Assembly (NCBI GenBank): GCA_012735315.1
Contig: JAAYHS010000029.1
Coordinates: forward strand, 1 to 49,487
Direction: 5' to 3'
Source of the DNA: Bacillota bacterium
GTDB lineage: Bacteria; Bacillota; UBA4882; UBA8346
DNA: 49,487 nucleotides
A program made the position numbers and the translations under genes. Positions 17,825 through 26,826 of this stretch are shown here, piece by piece (the first letter of the stretch is position 1; each line of letters starts with the position of its first letter). Below the pieces are notes generated by a model. The model was not told the origin of the DNA. It saw only the letters and a program-made list of their open reading frames with translations, and made no database searches.

Positions 17825-18021
17825 CCGTTCCCGGACTATTTTTTAAACGGACTTGAGTTCCGCCTTTAATCGGAAGATCCGGACAAGCCGGGCTAACGCT
17901 GTGCTTTTGTCACACTCTGATCGCAATAAGAATATGATAGGTCTGAACTCTTTTTTTGAATCATTCCTGGATAAATTCGGATGGAAAAGACGAGGATGTT
18001 AGATATCGGGAGGCCGGTCCA

Positions 18022-19323
18022 ATGATTGACACGGATACAATGGTACAGGCCGGAGCGAGCGTTGTCGAACGGCTGGAGATTGTCGGAGGCAGAAAACTAA
18101 GAGGAGTCGTCAACGTCAGCGGCGCGAAGAATGCCGTTTTAAAATTGATGGCTGCCTCATTGTTATCCAACAGTCAATGCATCATCAGAAACGCTCCTAA
18201 AATTCGCGATGTCGAAACGATGATCGGGGTTTTACGCAGCCTGGGAATGGAGATTAGTTGGGCCGACGAGAATACCCTGCGGATCACGAATAACGGCGAT
18301 CTAAAAGATACCGCCTCCGATGAACTGGTCAGGCAAATGCGGGCTTCGGCGCAGGTGATGGGACCGCTGTTGACCAAAATCGGACGGGTTAAGCTGTTTC
18401 AACCGGGCGGTTGTGTCATTGGGCAACGCCCCCTCGATTTGCATCTTAAGGGATTTCAGGCATTAGGGGCGGAAGTAATTGAAGAGCACGGCTATATTTT
18501 GGCTCAGGCCCGCGGCGGATTAAAAGGAACGGAGATCCTGCTCGATTTCCCTAGTGTGGGAGCTACTGAGAATATTATGGCCGCCGCCATTTTAGCCGAA
18601 GGCGTCACTATCATCCGTAACGCCGCCAAAGAGCCGGAAATCATCGAAGAGCAGAATTTTTACAACCGGCTGGGCGCGCGAATCAGGGGAGCGGGAACGG
18701 ACACGATCCGCATCGAAGGCGTTTCCCAATTGAACAACCGCGATATCGACTATACGGTTATTCCGGACCGGATCGAGGCCGGAACCTTTATGATCGCCGC
18801 GGCCGCCGGCGGAGATGTTGAAATCGCCGCGCTGATACCCGAACATGTGGAAGCCTTGATTTCGAAGTTAAAAGAGATCGGGATTGAAGTCGAAACCAAG
18901 GAGGAATCGGTCCGGGTACGTTCCACGGGCCGATATCGGAGCGCCGATGTGACGGTTTTGCCGTATCCCGGTTTTCCCACGGATTTGCAACCCCAAATCA
19001 CGGCTTTATTGGCTGTTGCCGACGGGACCAGTATTATCACGGAAAATGTTTTCGGCAGCCGTTTTCGTTATGTGGATGAATTGATTCGGATGGGCGCCGC
19101 CATTCGGGTCGAGAGCAGGAGCGCCATTGTTAAAGGCAATACTAAATTGAGCGGAGCGCCGGTGTACGCTCCCGATTTGCGCGCGGGAGCCGCATTGGTA
19201 ATCGCCGGTTTGCTGGCCGAAGGTAAAACCACTATCGAAGGAGTCCAATATTTGGAACGGGGTTACGAACGCCTGGAAGAAAAGCTGGTCGGTTTGGGGG
19301 CTGAGATTAAAAGATTAGATTGA
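18022..19323 (+). CDS. murA: UDP-N-acetylglucosamine 1-carboxyvinyltransferase MurA
   Basis: A 433-residue EPSP-synthase-fold enzyme, normal length. SGAKNAVLKLMAASLL holds the substrate-binding Lys/Asn; the flexible-loop GGCVIGQRPLDLH contains the catalytic Cys (near 131), which is also the fosfomycin target; C-terminal DLRAGAALVIAGL is conserved. It makes UDP-GlcNAc-enolpyruvate, the first committed peptidoglycan step. The frame extends up to 17956, but the ATG at 18022 has GGGAGG 8 nt away and gives the right N-terminus. It ends the dcw-type block and is followed by a terminator. Confidence 0.96.
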   Translation: MIDTDTMVQAGASVVERLEIVGGRKLRGVVNVSGAKNAVLKLMAASLLSNSQCIIRNAPKIRDVETMIGVLRSLGMEISWADENTLRITNNGDLKDTASDELVRQMRASAQVMGPLLTKIGRVKLFQPGGCVIGQRPLDLHLKGFQALGAEVIEEHGYILAQARGGLKGTEILLDFPSVGATENIMAAAILAEGVTIIRNAAKEPEIIEEQNFYNRLGARIRGAGTDTIRIEGVSQLNNRDIDYTVIPDRIEAGTFMIAAAAGGDVEIAALIPEHVEALISKLKEIGIEVETKEESVRVRSTGRYRSADVTVLPYPGFPTDLQPQITALLAVADGTSIITENVFGSRFRYVDELIRMGAAIRVESRSAIVKGNTKLSGAPVYAPDLRAGAALVIAGLLAEGKTTIEGVQYLERGYERLEEKLVGLGAEIKRLD

Positions 19324-19347
19324 CTAATGTAAATAATAAGAAAGCAT

Positions 19348-19377
19348 CCGGAACCGGGATTGTTGGTTCCGGTTTTT
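19348..19377 (+). terminator. Rho-independent terminator after murA
   Basis: Perfect stem CCGGAACC (19348-19355) and GGTTCCGG (19365-19372), 9-nt loop, then TTTTT. Confidence 0.92.
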
Positions 19378-19506
19378 GATTTTTGAGAAAAAAATTAACT
19401 TAAAGGTTCGGAAGGTTCGGCGCTAAGTCTGAACTAATGACGGACAGCATGTCAAAGCAACCCGTAATTCCCGGTGGTATGTAGTAGCCGGTAGTTAAAA
19501 TTTTTA

Positions 19507-19552
19507 TTGCAATTCCGGTTTTTCTTAAGTATAATTATTATCAGGTAATAAT
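19507..19552 (+). promoter_or_regulatory. fapR promoter with candidate FapR operator
   Basis: TTGCAA (19507-19512), a 17-bp spacer and a perfect TATAAT (19530-19535) form a good vegetative promoter. A perfect 7-bp inverted repeat with 5-bp spacer, ATTATTA-TCAGG-TAATAAT (19534-19552), overlaps the -10 and start point. It differs from the Bacillus FapR half-site ATTAGTA by one base in each half. Autoregulation by FapR, relieved by malonyl-CoA, is the likely reading. Confidence 0.72.
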
Positions 19553-19575
19553 ATTATTAACTAATAATAGGAAAA

Positions 19576-20178
19576 ATGTCAGGGAAAATTGTAAAGAAAA
19601 CCGAACGTCACCGTTTATTATTGGAAGCGATCCAAAAGAATCCGTTCATTACCGATGAAGAACTGGCCGAGATTCTGCAGGTAAGCATTCCCACGATTCG
19701 CCTTGATCGTTTGGAATTATCCATTCCCGAAGTGCGAAAACGGACCCGGGAAATGGCTTCTCATTTTTTCGGCGTTTCCCAATCCTTGGGCGCTCAAGAG
19801 ATAGTCGGTGAAATAATCGAGATCGAGCCCGGAAAACGGGGGCTTTCACTTTTGGAAACCGACCAATCGATGTGTTTGCAAAAATGCAACATTATCCGGG
19901 GACATATTATTTTCGCCCAGGCCAATTCCTTGGCCAACGCCATCGTCGACGTTCAAGTCGCTTTAACCGGGAAAACCGAGTTTACTTTTTTAAGAACCGT
20001 GCGGGCCGGGGAAAAGTTAATCGCAAAAGCTCAAGTTTTAGAGAAAAAGGGACATCGCTTCTTCATCGAGGTGGTGGTTCGTTCCAAGGAAGAGATCGTC
20101 GCCAAGGGCATTTTTGTGATCCACGGAATGACCCTGGAGATGGCGAATTATTTGAAACTGTTGAAAGATGAGGAATAA
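19576..20178 (+). CDS. fapR: Fatty acid/phospholipid biosynthesis regulator FapR
   Basis: A 200-residue repressor. The N-terminal DeoR-like helix-turn-helix (ITDEELAEILQVSIPTIRLDRLEL) is followed by a linker helix (PEVRKRTREMA) and a hot-dog effector domain (IIRGHIIFAQANSLANAIVD through VVRSKEEIVAKGIFVI). In Bacillus FapR the hot-dog domain binds malonyl-CoA or malonyl-ACP, which releases DNA and induces lipid synthesis genes. The ATG at 19576 has AGGA upstream. A matching operator overlaps its promoter. Unlike Bacillus, no plsX-fabD-fabG follows; only a fabH gene does, 34 bp downstream and probably cotranscribed. Confidence 0.95.
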   Translation: MSGKIVKKTERHRLLLEAIQKNPFITDEELAEILQVSIPTIRLDRLELSIPEVRKRTREMASHFFGVSQSLGAQEIVGEIIEIEPGKRGLSLLETDQSMCLQKCNIIRGHIIFAQANSLANAIVDVQVALTGKTEFTFLRTVRAGEKLIAKAQVLEKKGHRFFIEVVVRSKEEIVAKGIFVIHGMTLEMANYLKLLKDEE

Positions 20179-20212
20179 AGGCTTTTAATCTTTAACACGG
20201 GAGGACTAATAG

Positions 20213-21169
20213 ATGGAAATCGGGATTGCGGGGGCCGGCTTTGCAGTTCCCCAAAAAGTATTAACCAATCAGGATTTAGAGAAGATGGTGGATACCAGCG
20301 ACGAATGGATCGTCACCCGAACCGGAATCAGGGAAAGACATATTGTTCAGCCGGGAGAAAGAATCACCGATTTTGCGGTTGACGCCGCTAAGAAAGCTTG
20401 TGAAATGGCCAACTTTAAACCCGAAGAGTTGGATTTTATTATCAGTTCCACTTTAACTCCGGATCGAATCAGCCCCGCCCAGGCTTTTGAGATCGCTAAA
20501 AACCTTAATGTCAAGCGGCCTTTTTGTTTTGACTTAAACGCGGCTTGTTCCGGTTTGCTGTATGCTTTGGCCGCCGCGGAAAGTTTCATGAAGACCGGTG
20601 AGATCAAAAAGGGTTTAGTAACGACGGGGGAGCATATATCAAGATTAACCGATTATTCCGATCGCAACAGTTGCGTATTGTTCGGCGACGCGGCCGCCGC
20701 GATAGCGATAACTAAGGAAAATCCCGAGCATTTGCTGCTCTGCACCGAATTGGGAGCCGATCCGTCATTGGCCGACGAGGTTGTGATCGGCGGCGTCGGA
20801 GATTTACTCGAAGGTCGGAAGGCCGATTTCTACTTCCATCAAAACGGAAAAGTTGTTTTCCGGTTTGCGGTCAATATTATTAAGGAACTTTTTCATTCGG
20901 TTCCGGCAAAGGTTGGATTAAAGCCCGAGCAGATTAGATATATCATTACCCATCAGGCCAACAGCCGGATCATCGAATCCGCCGCCAAAGAGTTGGCTTC
21001 CGAAAAAACGGAATTCATCGTCAACTTGGATCGCTATGGAAACACTTCTTCCGCTTCGGTCGGAGTCGCTTTCGCCGAATCATGGAATCGTTTCCAAAAA
21101 GGAGATTATATTCTCTTGATGGGGTTTGGCGCCGGGCTTAGTTGGGGCGCGGCTTTGCTTGAATGGTAG
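20213..21169 (+). CDS. fabH: 3-oxoacyl-ACP synthase III (KAS III)
   Basis: A 318-residue thiolase-fold enzyme with the complete KAS III catalytic set: Cys112 in NAACSGL, His near 247 in THQANSRI, and Asn near 277 in YGNTSSAS. The N-terminal TSDEWIVTRTGIRERH is typical of FabH. It condenses acetyl- or branched acyl-CoA with malonyl-ACP to begin fatty acid synthesis. GGGAGG precedes the ATG. It probably shares the fapR transcript, so it would fall under FapR control. Confidence 0.94.
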   Translation: MEIGIAGAGFAVPQKVLTNQDLEKMVDTSDEWIVTRTGIRERHIVQPGERITDFAVDAAKKACEMANFKPEELDFIISSTLTPDRISPAQAFEIAKNLNVKRPFCFDLNAACSGLLYALAAAESFMKTGEIKKGLVTTGEHISRLTDYSDRNSCVLFGDAAAAIAITKENPEHLLLCTELGADPSLADEVVIGGVGDLLEGRKADFYFHQNGKVVFRFAVNIIKELFHSVPAKVGLKPEQIRYIITHQANSRIIESAAKELASEKTEFIVNLDRYGNTSSASVGVAFAESWNRFQKGDYILLMGFGAGLSWGAALLEW

Positions 21170-21228
21170 CGAAGCGGATCCGGACGCTAAGCGCGGTTTA
21201 GGGCTATTGTATTAATAGAGTCAAATTA

Positions 21229-21279
21229 AACCATTCTTTCGTTATTGCCGATAATTTGAGTAACGAAGGGTGGTTTTTT
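21229..21279 (+). terminator. Hairpin and T-run between fabH and the diguanylate cyclase gene
   Basis: Arms 21229-21244 and 21261-21275 pair over about 15 bp with small mismatches; a T6 run follows at 21274-21279. It looks like a terminator for fabH. Its 3' arm contains GAAGGGTGG, the apparent ribosome binding site of the next gene, so it could also mask that site. Confidence 0.7.
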
Positions 21280-21281
21280 CT

Positions 21282-22454
21282 TTGCCGAACAGCCTCCTTT
21301 ATTTTGTTGGTTTGCTACTGACAGCGGTCGGATGGCGACTCCTGGTTTACTTCAACGGACTTCACATCTACCGGCTGGTTTATGATTTGGAAAACTCCTT
21401 TGAAACCGAATTGGATTTTGCCAAGCTTTCCAAGAATATTTTACAAAAGGTTATGAAGCAAACAAAAGCCTCAGCCGGGATAATTTATTGGCTTGATGAA
21501 GCGCAACGGAAATTTAAATTAAAATCATTACAGGGGATTCCGGCCGATCAACTAAACCGGATCACGCGATTTTGGATCAACGAAACCGGTCTGATCGAAC
21601 AGACGCTTAAAAATAATTCCGGGATATTAATCGATAATAATCAGGTAAAATATCCGAGAGAGGCTGGAAATAGCGTTTCCGGTCATTTATTTTCCGGGAT
21701 TTTGGCCGTCCCGTTGAATACCAGGGGAAAAACCGTCGGAATATTGGTTTTGTTTAAAAAGGATTCCCCTTTTAAGAAGCGGGATTTAAAGTTGTTGAAT
21801 TGTTTCGCTTCGCGGACCGCGATGCAGTTGGACCATTCCCGGCTTTATCAATTGGCTGCCGACACCGCTCTTGAAAACGCCAAATTGTATATTAATCTTA
21901 ACAAACTCTATCATAAAGCGATCTTGGACGGTTTAACCGGGTTATATAACCGCCATTTCTTGATGCAGCGACTGAAAGAAGAACTTAAAAAAACTTACCG
22001 TTATAAACAATCGCTGTCGTTGATTTTCACGGATATCGATTTGTTTAAACAAGTTAACGACCAATTCGGCCACCAAGCCGGCGATCGGCTCCTCGCCGAA
22101 TTCGCGGATTTGATTAAAAAATCGATTCGCGAATACGACATGGCTTGCCGGTTTGGGGGTGAAGAGTTTATAATCTTACTGCCGCAAACCGATTTGGAAA
22201 GCGCTCTTAGTTTGGCGGAAAGGCTGCGGGAAAAAACCGCCGCTACCTTATTCAATGTGAATAAGACCAAAATCCGGATCACCGCCAGCTTCGGCATTAG
22301 CGCGCTTCAAAATACCGATGATGACCTTGCCGCCAATCCGAGCGATCACGACTTAACCATAATGGTCGAAAATCTATTGGCTTGGGCTGACGACGCTTTG
22401 TACCGCGCTAAAAAATCCGGGCGCAATAAGGTAGTGATCTTTGAAAAACAGTGA
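21282..22454 (+). CDS. Diguanylate cyclase with N-terminal membrane segment, GAF and GGDEF domains
   Basis: About 390 residues. One N-terminal hydrophobic segment (LLYFVGLLLTAVGWRLLVYF), a GAF-like domain (about 45-195) and a GGDEF domain. The active site reads GGEEF, and REYD lies exactly five residues before it, matching the RxxD inhibitory I-site, so it should make c-di-GMP with product inhibition. The metal/GTP region FTDIDLFKQVNDQFGHQAGD is intact. The TTG at 21282 has AGGGTGG 8 nt upstream; an in-frame GTG at 21270 lies inside the hairpin and is less likely. A PilZ protein, a possible c-di-GMP receptor, lies about 5 kb downstream. Confidence 0.93.
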   Translation: MPNSLLYFVGLLLTAVGWRLLVYFNGLHIYRLVYDLENSFETELDFAKLSKNILQKVMKQTKASAGIIYWLDEAQRKFKLKSLQGIPADQLNRITRFWINETGLIEQTLKNNSGILIDNNQVKYPREAGNSVSGHLFSGILAVPLNTRGKTVGILVLFKKDSPFKKRDLKLLNCFASRTAMQLDHSRLYQLAADTALENAKLYINLNKLYHKAILDGLTGLYNRHFLMQRLKEELKKTYRYKQSLSLIFTDIDLFKQVNDQFGHQAGDRLLAEFADLIKKSIREYDMACRFGGEEFIILLPQTDLESALSLAERLREKTAATLFNVNKTKIRITASFGISALQNTDDDLAANPSDHDLTIMVENLLAWADDALYRAKKSGRNKVVIFEKQ

Positions 22455-22521
22455 AAACCTTTAGATAAGCGGATATTATTCCATATTCCGGTAAAGGATA
22501 ACCCGGGATAGCGTCGAATAA

Positions 22522-23814
<1,293 letters not shown>

Positions 23815-23977
23815 GTTAAGAAGTGTTCAGGCGCGTAACAGAGGTGTGGAGACGGTTGCTTATTATCGAGCGGAGGAGCTGACATATATGCGTAACGAGT
23901 GAAGTCGCCGCTATCGAATAATCCGCGAACGGTTTTGGATATGCCAAATGGAAATAAAATCTGGGAGGTTTGAAAGC

Positions 23978-24172
23978 GTGGTTTGCCTTGATTGTGGTAA
24001 TTGTCGCAAAGGTGAATCCCTCTATTACTGTACCGCCAAAAATGAGTTCGTCGTAACCGAAAGAGAAATCGTTAAAGAACGCGCCGCTTCCGCCAAATGG
24101 AGAAAAGGCGATCCCCATTATGAGCAACACCGTCGTCAACTCAGAAAAGATAAAATCCCTCAAAACTACTGA
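23978..24172 (+). CDS. Small Cys-rich protein of 64 residues, unknown function
   Basis: Not recognised beyond its form. From the GTG at 23978 (GGGAGG 9 nt upstream) the protein begins MVCLDCGNCRKGES and has a further Cys at YYC, giving a C-x2-C-x2-C...C set that may bind a metal. The rest is basic and charged (RAASAKWRKGDPHYEQHRRQL). The frame is open 10 codons further upstream. A terminator follows directly, supporting a real, separately ended gene. Confidence 0.65.
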   Translation: MVCLDCGNCRKGESLYYCTAKNEFVVTEREIVKERAASAKWRKGDPHYEQHRRQLRKDKIPQNY

Positions 24173-24173
24173 G

Positions 24174-24198
24174 AGCTGCCTCAAGGCAGTTCTTTTTT
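24174..24198 (+). terminator. Rho-independent terminator after the small Cys-rich gene
   Basis: Stem AGCTGCC (24174-24180) with GGCAGTT (24185-24191), TCAA loop, then a T6 run. Confidence 0.85.
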
Positions 24199-24288
24199 GA
24201 AGCATCACGGAGCCCAGTTAGACCGGGCTTTGGAATGCATTTCGCATTTAGCCGCGGGTTTTAATCCAATGTCATGGGGTTAATGATA

Positions 24289-24319
24289 CAGATTTTGGAA
24301 CCAAATCTGATTTCTTTTT
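24289..24319 (+). terminator. Second terminator-like hairpin
   Basis: Stem CAGATTT (24289-24295) and AAATCTG (24303-24309), 7-nt loop, followed by ATTTCTTTTT. It lies in the 380-bp gene-free stretch 24173-24552, about 90 bp beyond the first terminator. Confidence 0.6.
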
Positions 24320-24325
24320 CGTCAA

Positions 24326-24462
24326 CCGGAGCGTAAACGCTCCGGCTACAAGATGTAAGGGCCTCAGGCCCTATTTTGGGATATAATAAATCGTCAAAAA
24401 ACGATCACGGCTGTTTTACCCAGCCCAAAGGGCTTCCATCTTGCATCCGGATGGCTTTAGCC
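24326..24462. repeat. Composite palindromic intergenic element
   Basis: A tight string of small palindromes: CCGGAGCG-TAAA-CGCTCCGG (24326-24345), GGGCCTCAGGCCC (24359-24371), AGCCC-AAA-GGGCT (24422-24434), CATCCGGATG (24444-24453) and GGCTTTAGCC (24453-24462). ACAAGATG near 24348 and CATCTTG near 24438 also pair across it. The type recalls widespread repeats with CGGAGCG/CGCTCCG cores. Confidence 0.85.
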
Positions 24463-24512
24463 TCCGGTCGGCATTAAATTTTTTAAAACTATCGATTTCT
24501 AATCCGCTTCTA

Positions 24513-24521
24513 TGCTATAAT
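24513..24521 (+). promoter_or_regulatory. Extended -10 promoter for yhbY-proB
   Basis: TGCTATAAT is a perfect extended -10 element (TGnTATAAT); no clear -35 is needed for this class. Transcription would begin near 24528, after the in-frame ATG at 24520, which therefore cannot be the start of yhbY. Confidence 0.7.
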
Positions 24522-24552
24522 GTTTCCAAAATATTTAGGAAGAAGGAATAAA

Positions 24553-24858
24553 TTGCTTACCAATAAACAAAGGAACTTTTTGAGGGCTATCGGCAATAAA
24601 ATCGAACCAATTTTAATTATCGGGAAAAACGGAATCACCGCTAACGTGATTAATCAATTGGATGAAGCTTTATCAGCCCGAGAATTGGTGAAAGGAAGGG
24701 TTTTGCCCAACCCGGATTTGGAAGTTAAAGTAGTTGCCGCGGAACTGGCCGCGAAAACCGGGGCCGAGATCGTGCAAACGATTGGCCGGAATATCTTGTT
24801 TTACCGGGCGCCCCGTGACGGTAGCCCTAGTAAAATAGATTGGGAACGGATGTGTTAG
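24553..24858 (+). CDS. yhbY: YhbY-family RNA-binding protein (CRM domain)
   Basis: A 101-residue single CRM-domain protein, usual length. Motifs: LTNKQRNFLRAIGNKIEPILIIGKNG with the conserved GKNG loop, ELVKGRVLPN, and QTIGRNILFYR. It binds pre-50S ribosomal particles. The TTG at 24553 with AAGGA 5 nt upstream is preferred because the promoter lies downstream of the alternative ATG at 24520. It starts the yhbY-proB-nadD group, a neighbourhood common in Bacillota together with obg. Confidence 0.92.
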   Translation: MLTNKQRNFLRAIGNKIEPILIIGKNGITANVINQLDEALSARELVKGRVLPNPDLEVKVVAAELAAKTGAEIVQTIGRNILFYRAPRDGSPSKIDWERMC

Positions 24859-24861
24859 AAA

Positions 24862-25986
24862 TTGGATTATCTCAAAACGATTCAGAGCGCTAAGAGAATT
24901 GTAGTTAAAGTAGGCACCAGCACTTTGGCTCACAGTACCGGAAAACTAAATCTGAACCGGATGGAGGTCTTGGTTAGACAGCTTACCGACTTGCAAAATC
25001 AAGGCCGGGAAGTTGTTTTGGTTACCTCCGGGGCTGTCGGGGTAGGTCAGGGTCGGTTGGGGCTGACCGTCCGAACCGGCACCATTGTGGAACGTCAAGC
25101 TTTGGCCGCCGTTGGTCAGGGTTTATTGATGCAGATCTATGAAAAATTGTTCTCCGAATATGGTCAAACGGTGGCTCAGATCCTTTTAACCCGCAGCGAT
25201 ATCGGTGATCGCAAACGCTACTTAAATGCTAGAAACACTATTTTAACGCTTTTAAAATATCAGGTGATTCCAATCATTAACGAGAATGATTCGGTGGCCA
25301 CTGAAGAATTAAAAATCGGCCAAAATGACGCGCTCTCCGCTTTGGTCGCGGGTTTGATTGAAGCCGATTTGTTGATTTTATTGTCGGATGTGGACGGACT
25401 TTATACCAAGGATCCTAAAATAGACGGTTCCGCCGAATTGATACCGGTAATTACGGATATCACCCCCGAAATAGTTTCAATGGCAGGCGGCGCCGGTTCG
25501 AAATTGGGCACCGGCGGGATGGTCACCAAACTTGAGGCTGCTAAAATGGCTATGGCGGCCGGAATTTCCATGATTCTAATGAACGGCTCCGATCCTTCCC
25601 GGATTCAACTGATTTTTTCAGGGAAACCCGCGGGGACGGTTTTTTTAAGTTCCCAATCCGTGGTTTCCAGCAGGAAGCGGTGGATCGCTTACGGACCCAA
25701 GGTTAACGGCAAAATAGTCATTGATCCGGGCGCCGAGCGCGCTTTGATAAAACAGGGTAAAAGTTTATTGCCTTCGGGAATTATCGAAATTTCCGGCGAT
25801 TTTGAGGAAGGCGATTTAGTACAGATCGTAAATAACGAAGGCCGAGAGTTGGGGCGGGGATTAACTAATTACGGCAAAGAACAGTTGCAAAAAATAATCG
25901 GCAAAAAATGCCTGGAAATTGAGGCGATTCTCGGTTTTAAAACCGCGGATGAAGTCATCCATCGGGATAATCTGGTGATTACCTAA
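24862..25986 (+). CDS. proB: Glutamate 5-kinase with PUA domain
   Basis: A 374-residue protein with an amino-acid kinase domain (RIVVKVGTSTL, VTSGAVGVGQ, INENDSVATEELKIGQNDALSALVA, LLSDVDGLYTKDP, LGTGGMVTKLEAA) and a C-terminal PUA domain (KSLLPSGIIEISGDFEEGD). It makes glutamyl 5-phosphate, the first step of proline synthesis. TTG start at 24862, 3 bp after the yhbY stop, with no clear Shine-Dalgarno, so coupling is likely. Its partner proA is at 44931, about 19 kb away, rather than adjacent. Confidence 0.96.
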   Translation: MDYLKTIQSAKRIVVKVGTSTLAHSTGKLNLNRMEVLVRQLTDLQNQGREVVLVTSGAVGVGQGRLGLTVRTGTIVERQALAAVGQGLLMQIYEKLFSEYGQTVAQILLTRSDIGDRKRYLNARNTILTLLKYQVIPIINENDSVATEELKIGQNDALSALVAGLIEADLLILLSDVDGLYTKDPKIDGSAELIPVITDITPEIVSMAGGAGSKLGTGGMVTKLEAAKMAMAAGISMILMNGSDPSRIQLIFSGKPAGTVFLSSQSVVSSRKRWIAYGPKVNGKIVIDPGAERALIKQGKSLLPSGIIEISGDFEEGDLVQIVNNEGRELGRGLTNYGKEQLQKIIGKKCLEIEAILGFKTADEVIHRDNLVIT

Positions 25987-26012
25987 TAGAAACCGAGCGG
26001 CGGAGGTTAATT

Positions 26013-26615
26013 ATGTTCGGAATTTTAGGAGGAACATTCGATCCGATTCATTATGGGCATTTAGTGTTGGCGGAGAAGGCCAGAGAGGCTTTTCAACTGG
26101 AAAAGGTTGTCGTGGTTCCCGCCGCGATTCCCCCTCACAAAATCGGGGAAGTGACCACCGAAGCCCATCATCGTTTGAAAATGGTCCAATTGGCGATCGA
26201 AGGCAACCCCTGGTTTGAGGTGTCCACGGTTGAGCTTGACCGGGAAGGGCCTTCTTACTCCATCGATACCATCATCGAATTGAAAAAAAATAATTCCGGT
26301 TCGGAAGCTGCTTTAATAATGGGGTTTGATACTCTTTTAGAATTAAGTTCATGGAAAAATTATCAACATATTTTAGAGGAATCGAAAATAATTACCGCCT
26401 TCCGTCCCGGCTACCCGATCGTCACCGATAACCTCCATTGGCCGCCCTTTTTGCGACCGTACCGGGAGCGGATTTTAATATTGGAGGCGCCGTTATTGGA
26501 TATTTCTTCAACTTGGCTCCGGGTGGAATTAATGTTGGGACGTTCGATCAAATATCTCCTGCCCGATCAAGTCATAGATTATATTAATGCCAACGGTTTG
26601 TACAGAGATTTATAA
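26013..26615 (+). CDS. nadD: Nicotinate-nucleotide adenylyltransferase
   Basis: A 200-residue nucleotidyltransferase. GGTFDPIHYGHL holds the GTFDPxHxGH signature, VVPAAIPPHK the substrate loop, and DISSTWLR the ISSTxIR-type motif. It adenylates nicotinate mononucleotide in NAD synthesis. GGCGGAGG lies before the ATG. In Bacillota nadD is often linked to yhbY, yqeK and rsfS, as here (yqeK-rsfS lie 1.2 kb downstream, separated by the RRM and PilZ genes). Confidence 0.96.
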   Translation: MFGILGGTFDPIHYGHLVLAEKAREAFQLEKVVVVPAAIPPHKIGEVTTEAHHRLKMVQLAIEGNPWFEVSTVELDREGPSYSIDTIIELKKNNSGSEAALIMGFDTLLELSSWKNYQHILEESKIITAFRPGYPIVTDNLHWPPFLRPYRERILILEAPLLDISSTWLRVELMLGRSIKYLLPDQVIDYINANGLYRDL

Positions 26616-26636
26616 ATTATTTCAACGATTATTTTA

Positions 26637-26667
26637 ATGCCGGCGAATTAAGGCCGGCATCGTTTTT
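26637..26667 (+). terminator. Rho-independent terminator after nadD
   Basis: Stem ATGCCGGC (26637-26644) and GCCGGCAT (26653-26660), then CG and TTTTT. Confidence 0.9.
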
Positions 26668-26720
26668 ATCGTCGGCAAGATTCGGAGATCCGCCAAGCGA
26701 CGACGACTCATAAGAGACTC

Positions 26721-26772
26721 AACTTGCAAGGTATAGTCAGTTTTTTTTGATGCAAACTATAAGCAAGTTTTT
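26721..26772 (+). promoter_or_regulatory. Attenuator-like hairpin in the leader of the RRM gene
   Basis: AACTTGC (26721-26727) pairs with GCAAGTT (26763-26769), and inside it TATAGT (26732-26737) pairs with ACTATA (26756-26761), with a T8 run in the loop and a T5 run at the 3' base. It ends about 55 bp before the start codon of the RRM gene. It may be a terminator or attenuator; the regulating signal is unknown. Confidence 0.5.
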
Positions 26773-26826
26773 CTGCCGGCAGTAAGAAAGTTGAAAGACG
26801 ACCGGCTGAAGAAAGAGAGGTGAATC

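Noticed and set aside
24199-24288. Possible tRNA or small RNA between the two hairpins after the Cys-rich gene
   Set aside because: Only a short AGCCC/GGGCT stem is visible; no cloverleaf, anticodon arm or conserved T-loop sequence.
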